Source: Pyrinomonadaceae bacterium (GTDB taxonomy: Bacteria; Acidobacteriota; Blastocatellia; Pyrinomonadales; Pyrinomonadaceae). Taken from it: a DNA stretch of 11,503 bases. The translations under genes and the position numbers were made by a program. Of the stretch, positions 6,434 to 11,503 are shown one piece after another; the stretch's first letter is position 1; the number at the start of each line of letters is the position of its first letter. A model generated the notes under the pieces. It was not told the DNA's origin, ran no database searches, and saw only the letters and a list, made by a program, of their open reading frames with translations. The stretch lies in NCBI GenBank assembly GCA_026786155.1, contig JAJAYR010000135.1, forward strand, positions 1 through 11,503. Direction: 5' to 3'.

Positions 6434-7081
6434 TTAAACGCCGTGAACATCTTTGCCCCAAATATATTTGTGCAATTGCAGATTCAGGCGAACTTTTAAA
6501 CCGCTTCTCGAAACGGTTTCGGCAATTTCTTTCAAGTTTTCAATACCGAAAATCGGCGAAATTAAAATTTCCTTCGTTTTGTTCGACAAGTCATATTTTT
6601 CGATAATTTGCCGCGCGAAATTCCAGTCGTTTAAGTCGGCGATAACGAATTTTACTTCGTCCCTTTCGCGGTTCAAGCGTTCGAGATTTGCCCAATAATT
6701 TCTCGCGCTTTCGCCGGACGCGGGACATTTGACATCTAAAATTATCTTGGCGCGTTCATCAACTTTTTCCGTCGAAAAAAAGCCGCCGGTTTCGATTAAA
6801 ACCTCGTAACCCGCGTCTAAAAGTTCGGTGATAAACGGATAAACATTTTTCTGCGCGAGCGGGTCGCCGCCCGTTACTTCGACTAAATTGCAGCCGAAAT
6901 CTTTTAATTGTTTGAAAATATCCGCAACCGAAATTCGCGTTCCGCCGGTAAAAGTATATTCCGAATCGCACCAGACGCAGCGCATCGGGCAGCCCGTCAG
7001 ACGCACAAACGCGCACGGTCGTCCGGCGTGCGAAGATTCGCCCTGAATCGAGAGAAAAATTTCCGTAATGCGTAAATCCAT
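6434..7081 (-). CDS. queE: 7-carboxy-7-deazaguanine synthase, radical SAM
   Basis: QueE rearranges 6-carboxy-tetrahydropterin to 7-carboxy-7-deazaguanine, the step before QueC. The 215-residue protein shows the family opening ITEIFLSIQGESSHAGRP (residues 5-22) and the radical SAM iron-sulfur motif C31-x3-C35-x2-C38 (CPMRCVWCD). A SAM-binding VTGGDPLAQ follows (69-77), with Asp where many relatives have Glu (GGEP). The C-terminal LQLHKYIWG segment is also family-typical. The ATG at 7081 fits the family N-terminus. No Shine-Dalgarno site is present. Instead a perfect extended -10 lies 8 bases upstream, which would give a leaderless message. It heads the minus-strand run but is separated from the next gene by a 143-base gap holding two REP-like copies, so queE and queC may not share a transcript. 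Confidence 0.96.
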   Translation of the reverse strand: MDLRITEIFLSIQGESSHAGRPCAFVRLTGCPMRCVWCDSEYTFTGGTRISVADIFKQLKDFGCNLVEVTGGDPLAQKNVYPFITELLDAGYEVLIETGGFFSTEKVDERAKIILDVKCPASGESARNYWANLERLNRERDEVKFVIADLNDWNFARQIIEKYDLSNKTKEILISPIFGIENLKEIAETVSRSGLKVRLNLQLHKYIWGKDVHGV

Positions 7082-7088
7082 TCAGGAA

Positions 7089-7097
7089 ATTATAACA
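7089..7097 (-). promoter_or_regulatory. extended -10 promoter element for queE
   Basis: On the minus strand these bases read TGTTATAAT, an exact match to the extended -10 consensus TGnTATAAT. Transcription would begin about 6-8 bases downstream, at or next to the A of the queE ATG (7081), so the message would be leaderless or nearly so. No -35 of consensus quality is found at 16-18 bases spacing, as is common for extended -10 promoters. The TG lies in the outer edge of the adjacent inverted repeat. Confidence 0.4.
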
Positions 7098-7156
7098 GGA
7101 TGGACAGGATTTACAGGATTGAAGAAAAATATCCTGCAAATCCTGTCCATCCTGTT
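7094..7156. repeat. 26-base inverted repeat built of ACAGGAT units
   Basis: The arms are 7094-7119 and 7131-7156, matching at 25 of 26 positions around an 11-base AT-rich loop. Each arm holds three ACAGGAT-type units at a 9-base period: 7095-7101, 7104-7110 and 7113-7119 on the left, with their complements on the right (one unit varies by one base). It fills most of the space between the divergent queE and aminopeptidase genes. Transcribed in either direction it would give a very stable hairpin. I recall related repeats (ATCCTGT with TCCATCCTGT) as interspersed intergenic elements in several environmental phyla, but have not checked this. Confidence 0.9.
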
Positions 7157-7236
7157 TGAATTCTTTGCGTCTTTTGACTAGCGGCGTTAGAATTTTCCAC
7201 AAGAGGAAAACCAACAAAGAAAAAAAGGAAAAATTT

Positions 7237-8538
7237 ATGCGAAAACAGTTGAAGGATTTTATCGAGAGCATCGGCAAAAATGCGGTCGCCATTATTCCGG
7301 CGGCGCACGAAGTAACCAAAAGCTACGACACGGAATTTAAGTTTCATCAAGACCCGGATTTTTATTATCTGACCGGCTTTCCCGAACCCGACGCGATTGC
7401 CGTAATAAATCCGTCGAGCAAAAAAAATCCTTACACGCTTTTCGTCCGCCCGCGCGACCCGAAAATGGAAACGTGGTATGGACGGCGCGAGGGCGTGGAC
7501 GGCGCGAAGAAAAATTACGGCGCGGATAAGGCGTTGCCGATTGAAAAATTTGTGTCAGAATTACCGAAATTACTGAACGGCAGCGAGAAACTTTATTATC
7601 GTTTCGGCGTTGACAACCGGCTCGACCAGGCGATTTTAAATTATCTTTCGGCGCAGCGATTCAAAAGATTGAAAACCGCTTATCCGCCGCACACGATAAT
7701 TGACCCGACGATTGCGATTCACGAAATGCGTTTGCACAAAACGCCCGACGAAGTGAAATTGATGCAGAAATCCGCCGACATCGCCGTCGAAGCGCACATT
7801 TTAGCGATGCAGACCGCCAAGCCGGGAATGAACGAAGCGCATCTCGAATCGGTTATCGAACATCATTTCCGAACCAGCGGCGCAAGCGGCGTTTCGTATA
7901 ATTCCATCATCGGCGGCGGCGCAAACGCGACGATTCTGCATTACGTCGAAAACAACGCGCCGCTCCGAGACGGCGATTTACTGCTGATTGACGCGGGCGC
8001 GAGTTATCATGGTTACGCTTCGGACATCACGCGGACGTTTCCCGTCAGCGGCAGATACACCGAAGCCCAGCGCGACGTTTATGACATCGTTCTCGAAACC
8101 GAAATCGCCTGTTTAGAGGCAACTAAAGTTGGCACGACCGTTAAGGAACGGCAGAATCTTTCCATCGAAATGCTGACCGAAGGAATGAAAAAGCTCGGAC
8201 TCCTGAAAGGCAAAACGAAAGATTTAATCAAGAAAAAGGCTTACGAAAAATACTATATGCACGGTGTCGGGCATTATTTAGGCTTAGACGTTCACGACGC
8301 GGGACGCTATTTCAACGACCACAAAGTAAAAAATTCGCGCCCGTTCGCCGCCGGAATGGTTTTAACCGTCGAACCCGGACTTTACATTCCGCCGGACGAC
8401 AAAAACGCGCCCGCAAAATATCGCGGCATCGGCATCCGCATCGAAGACGATGTTTTAGTTACCGAAAGCGGTAACGTCAATCTAACTGCCAAATGCCCGA
8501 AACACGCGGAAGAAATTGAGGAATTGATGGCTAAATAA
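7237..8538 (+). CDS. pepP: Xaa-Pro aminopeptidase (aminopeptidase P, M24B)
   Basis: Aminopeptidase P removes the N-terminal residue from peptides with proline in second position, using two metal ions (usually Mn). The 433-residue protein has the AMP_N domain (about residues 1-150, with PDFYYLTGFPEPDAIAVI) and then the pita-bread catalytic domain. The five metal ligands are present: D252 (LLLIDAG), D263 (YASDITRTF), H346 (MHGVGHYLGL), E379 (VLTVEPG) and E403 (GIRIEDD). No signal peptide is present, so it is cytoplasmic. I chose the ATG at 7237 because an AAGGA site (7225-7230) lies 7 bases upstream and the AMP_N domain begins there. A TTG at 7156 in the same frame would start inside the repeat and add 27 Lys-rich residues. 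It is divergent from queE and appears to be a single-gene unit. Confidence 0.95.
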   Translation: MRKQLKDFIESIGKNAVAIIPAAHEVTKSYDTEFKFHQDPDFYYLTGFPEPDAIAVINPSSKKNPYTLFVRPRDPKMETWYGRREGVDGAKKNYGADKALPIEKFVSELPKLLNGSEKLYYRFGVDNRLDQAILNYLSAQRFKRLKTAYPPHTIIDPTIAIHEMRLHKTPDEVKLMQKSADIAVEAHILAMQTAKPGMNEAHLESVIEHHFRTSGASGVSYNSIIGGGANATILHYVENNAPLRDGDLLLIDAGASYHGYASDITRTFPVSGRYTEAQRDVYDIVLETEIACLEATKVGTTVKERQNLSIEMLTEGMKKLGLLKGKTKDLIKKKAYEKYYMHGVGHYLGLDVHDAGRYFNDHKVKNSRPFAAGMVLTVEPGLYIPPDDKNAPAKYRGIGIRIEDDVLVTESGNVNLTAKCPKHAEEIEELMAK

Positions 8539-8707
8539 TGTAATTCAAATCAACTTTGAATCTGCCGCGAGCGTCGAACTTTACAAACTCAACGCTTTCC
8601 TTCCGTCCCAAAAAGTTTCTTGGTGATTTTTGCGGATTAAATGATTATTTTACTCAAACAGGTAATTTAGCTTTACGACTTTTAATCAAGTTTGAGAAGT
8701 AAGCAAT
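8539..8707. other. 169-base intergenic region with two weak inverted repeats
   Basis: No coding frame of substance is seen. ATTCAAA at 8543-8549 and TTTGAAT at 8555-8561 form a 7-bp AT-rich hairpin just after the aminopeptidase stop. It has no T run, so it is a poor terminator. CTCAAAC at 8653-8659 pairs with GTTTGAG at 8690-8696 across 30 bases, just before the helicase gene. This could be an operator but is short enough to be chance. No consensus promoter stands out. Confidence 0.4.
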
Positions 8708-11503
8708 ATGGCTTCAAATACTCAAAACGAGAGATTTACGGCAACCGTCAATGCTTGGAAAAGCAAACTGCTCGACCTTTCAAAACGCAACCGCGCACTA
8801 AATTTCAAGATAAATAAAGTTTCGACGATAACGATTATTGACGAACTGCCGGTCGAGATTTTTAAATTGGTTTGCGGGCAGAAAAAGTCTCTCAAGTTTA
8901 AACCAAGCGATGAACCGGAGACGAAAGTTGAAAAAGAATTCATCGAAGCCGATGTTTTATTTGATGAAACGGAAACCGACATTTCGCCGCAAATGACGAA
9001 AAATCAGCTTTCACTTTTCGCGCCATACAAAACGGAGAATCTTGCCGCCGCGCACACTGACGATTTTCTGCAAACCAGTTCTTCGGCGGAAAAACTCGAT
9101 AAATCTCTGCGCCGTTTGGAAGAACAAGGTCGAACAATCGTCGAAGAACAAGGCATCAACGCGCTTTTTCTCGCGCTCGGAATGCTGCATTACAAGGAAA
9201 GCAAGGATTCGGAAATTTTCTTTCACGCGCCGCTGATTCTCGTTCCCGTCGAACTGCTCCGAAAATCCGCCCGCGAAGGTTTTACCGTCAAGGCAACCGA
9301 CGAGGAAATAATCGTCAATCCGTCTTTGATTGAATATCTGCAGCGCAATTACGCCGTCGCTCTGCCCGAAATAGAGACGGCGGACGAAAATTATGATTTG
9401 CAAAGTTTCTTTCAAAATGTCGGCGAATCAATCTCCAAACAAAAGGATTGGAAAATCACTAATGAAATTTATCTCGCGCTGTTTTCGTTTCAAAAATTGG
9501 TGATGTATAAAGACCTCGAAAAAAATTCCGGCAAGGTTGCGGCGCATAAAATTTTCCAACAAATCATTAACCGCGAAGGCGATAATTTTATCGGTTTGCC
9601 CGACGAAATCCGCGACCTGACGCTGGATAAAGATTTTCCGCCGGAAAGCAGTTTCCAAGTCGTTGATGCAGATTCGAGCCAGCTTCGCGCCATCGCCACC
9701 GTCGCCAAAAATTACGACCTTGTTTTGGAAGGTCCGCCCGGCACGGGTAAATCGCAGACGATTACCAACCTTATCGCGCAAGCCCTTTCGACGGGCAAAA
9801 GCGTTTTGTTCGTCGCCGAAAAAATGGCGGCGTTGGAAGTAGTTTATCGCCGTCTGGTCAATGTCGGTTTGGGTGAGTTTTGTCTGGAGCTTCATTCGAC
9901 CAAGGCGAACAAGCGAAGCGTGATGCAGGAATTGAAAAACACGCTCGACGCTTCTCTGCAAACCTTTTCCGCCGCGCAAACGGCGACGGCGCGACTTCCG
10001 GTGGTGAGAGATTTGCTGACAAATTACACCAATGCCGTTCATCAACCTTACGGCGTTTTGAATATTTCGCCGTATCGGATTTACGGCGAGTTGGACGGAG
10101 TTCTCAATGCCCCGAAAATTTTATTTCACTCGGATATTTTTAATGTTACGACTGTCGAATTGACAAATATTCTGCGCGAGATTGACGATTTGACGGCGGC
10201 GGCTGAATTCGTCGGCGCACCGCAAACGCATCCGTGGCGCGAAACGACGAAAACTTTCCATTCCGAAAATAGCTTGGACGAAATCAAATGGACGGGAACG
10301 GCGATTATCGAAAAGACAAACGCGCTTTTAATCGAAGCGGAAAAGATGGAAAGCGTTTTGGGCTTGCCGCCTCTGCAAACTTTCGCGGACATCGAAACGG
10401 CGAGCGTTGTCGCTTCGACAATTGCGCGTTCGCCCGGTGCGCCGTTTCGAGTTTTAGTCAATGAAGCGTGGAACAACGCGCCGCCCGAAGCATTGGAGCT
10501 AATCGAAAAAGGACGTGAAATTGTCCGACTGCGAAAGCGAATCGAACAAAATTTTATGGCGCAAATTTTCGAGCAAGAACCGAGCGAAGAAATCGCGTAT
10601 ATCGAAAAAAAATCGCAAGGCATTTTTAGTTTTCTCGCTTTTCTGGACAGCCGTTATCGCGCCGTCAAAAAGCGTTGGCTGGCTTTGCGTCTGCCGTCTT
10701 TCGACGCATCGCTCGTCGAACAGGCGAACGAGATGAAATTTGTCGCCGAATACTTGCGTCGGCAAAGCGATTTGAAAGCGCAATCGAATCCCGGCGCGGA
10801 ATTTTTCGGCGCGTTGTGGCAGGGCGAAACATCTGATTGGGACGCGCTCGAAAGATACGTCAAATGGGTTTTGGAGTTTCGGCAGATTTATATTCGGCAA
10901 GGTTTGAAAGAGCAAGCCATTTCAACCGCCGTGACGACTGCGCCCGATGTCGGTTTTTTGCAAACGCTTCGGCAAAACGCCATTGAAATAAACGAACTAC
11001 TCAAAAAGTTTTGCGCTTCGGTTGGCTGGCGCGGAGATTATTTTGACAACGCCGAAGTCGGGAAAATATCGGCTCGCGTTTTGGAGATTACCGAGAATCT
11101 TTCGCTCGCGCCGCGTTGGGCTTCGTTTGAATCGGTCAGGCAGAAAATCGAGAAAAGTTTTGCCGCCGAAATTTTGAATTGGGTTATCGGCGGACAAATT
11201 CCGTTCGCGGATTTGTCCGAAGTTTTTCGCCGCGCTTTTTATCAAAAATGGCTGACGCAGGTTGTCGGGGAGCGTCCCGAATTGCGCGAGTTTTACACGC
11301 TCACGCACGAGCAGAGAGTGAAGGAGTTTCAGGATTTGGACGAAAAGGTTTTGCGGCAAAATCGCTCGAATCTCGTCGGGCAAATGCGCGGCAGACTGCA
11401 AGCGAATTTACAGCAGCCTCTAATTCGAGAGCAGATGAATATTCTCCGGCGCGAGTTAAACCGGCAGCGCGGTTTAGCTCCGCTTCGCATCACGATGCAA
11501 AGA
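8708..11503 (+). CDS. DUF4011/superfamily 1 helicase-type protein, 3' truncated by window
   Basis: The frame stays open for 932 codons from the ATG at 8708 to the right edge with no stop, so this is the N-terminal part of a much larger protein. The DUF4011 signature WKSKLLDLSKRNRALNF is at residues 17-33. The superfamily 1 P-loop GPPGTGKS follows at 342-349 with motif Ia-like VLFVAEKMAALEVVYRRL, then GEFCLELHSTKANK, the usual order in this family. Motif II and the remaining helicase motifs are not reached in the window; the sequence after about residue 400 is a long helical insertion. Full-length relatives commonly run to some 1,500 residues or more, with a second helicase half and often a C-terminal restriction-endonuclease-like domain, which should lie downstream. 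Some such helicase-nuclease proteins have been linked to phage or foreign-DNA defence; here that is inference. A weak AGAAG lies 8 bases before the start. Confidence 0.9.
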   Translation, partial: MASNTQNERFTATVNAWKSKLLDLSKRNRALNFKINKVSTITIIDELPVEIFKLVCGQKKSLKFKPSDEPETKVEKEFIEADVLFDETETDISPQMTKNQLSLFAPYKTENLAAAHTDDFLQTSSSAEKLDKSLRRLEEQGRTIVEEQGINALFLALGMLHYKESKDSEIFFHAPLILVPVELLRKSAREGFTVKATDEEIIVNPSLIEYLQRNYAVALPEIETADENYDLQSFFQNVGESISKQKDWKITNEIYLALFSFQKLVMYKDLEKNSGKVAAHKIFQQIINREGDNFIGLPDEIRDLTLDKDFPPESSFQVVDADSSQLRAIATVAKNYDLVLEGPPGTGKSQTITNLIAQALSTGKSVLFVAEKMAALEVVYRRLVNVGLGEFCLELHSTKANKRSVMQELKNTLDASLQTFSAAQTATARLPVVRDLLTNYTNAVHQPYGVLNISPYRIYGELDGVLNAPKILFHSDIFNVTTVELTNILREIDDLTAAAEFVGAPQTHPWRETTKTFHSENSLDEIKWTGTAIIEKTNALLIEAEKMESVLGLPPLQTFADIETASVVASTIARSPGAPFRVLVNEAWNNAPPEALELIEKGREIVRLRKRIEQNFMAQIFEQEPSEEIAYIEKKSQGIFSFLAFLDSRYRAVKKRWLALRLPSFDASLVEQANEMKFVAEYLRRQSDLKAQSNPGAEFFGALWQGETSDWDALERYVKWVLEFRQIYIRQGLKEQAISTAVTTAPDVGFLQTLRQNAIEINELLKKFCASVGWRGDYFDNAEVGKISARVLEITENLSLAPRWASFESVRQKIEKSFAAEILNWVIGGQIPFADLSEVFRRAFYQKWLTQVVGERPELREFYTLTHEQRVKEFQDLDEKVLRQNRSNLVGQMRGRLQANLQQPLIREQMNILRRELNRQRGLAPLRITMQR

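Noticed and set aside
7094..7156. Inverted repeat as a CRISPR fragment or intrinsic terminator
   Set aside because: There is no repeat-spacer-repeat periodicity of CRISPR length and no cas gene. As a terminator it lies upstream of both flanking genes, which point away from it, and has no proper T tract.
6759..7350. Minus-strand frames running through the inverted repeat and the queE 5' end
   Set aside because: They overlap queE out of frame and read through the repeat and the pepP start on the wrong strand. Their products are low-complexity Phe/Arg-rich.
9428..10045. Long minus-strand open frame inside the helicase gene
   Set aside because: It lies antisense to an intact plus-strand frame with clear helicase motifs, its product is Arg/Phe-rich and matches no family, and it has no supporting start site. 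The other minus-strand frames between 8722 and 11401 are rejected for the same reason.

Overview
The window looks like a chromosomal, mostly housekeeping segment of a Gram-negative-type, environmental bacterium. Codon use (frequent gcg, cgc and gaa/aaa), several secreted proteins, a lack of strong Shine-Dalgarno sites and the kinds of short interspersed repeats suggest Acidobacteriota, perhaps the Blastocatellia. That placement is an inference from style and gene content, not from a marker gene.

Layout: positions 1-2459 read on the plus strand. A PIN-domain (VapC-like) toxin is preceded by what looks like the C-terminal tail of its antitoxin. An M16 zinc peptidase and a RimJ/RimL-type N-acetyltransferase follow, the last two overlapping by one base. 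A class I SAM methyltransferase (2482-3105) ends this plus-strand run. From 3143 to 7081 six genes lie on the minus strand. In transcription order they are queE, a class A beta-lactamase-like serine hydrolase, a small unknown protein, a TPR-like helical repeat protein, queC and a small exported protein. The last five are packed with gaps of 0 to 5 bases, including two exact TAAATG junctions, so they are probably one transcript. QueE and QueC act in sequence in 7-deazaguanine (queuosine precursor) synthesis: QueE makes 7-carboxy-7-deazaguanine and QueC turns it into preQ0. The plus strand resumes with an aminopeptidase P-type M24 metallopeptidase (7237-8538). After a 169-base gap comes a very large DUF4011/superfamily 1 helicase-type protein that starts at 8708 and runs off the window's right edge.

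Non-coding structure stands out. A near-perfect 26-base inverted repeat made of ACAGGAT units separates queE from the aminopeptidase gene, and its edge supplies part of a perfect extended -10 motif that would give queE a leaderless transcript. Two inverted copies of a 25-base REP-like element lie between queE and the beta-lactamase gene. Five tandem 7-base units lie inside the M16 peptidase gene and are translated as a 7-residue repeat in the linker. A 9-bp hairpin directly abuts the M16 start codon. I see no tRNA, rRNA, CRISPR array, insertion sequence or phage gene. No stretch over 300 bases lacks a gene.
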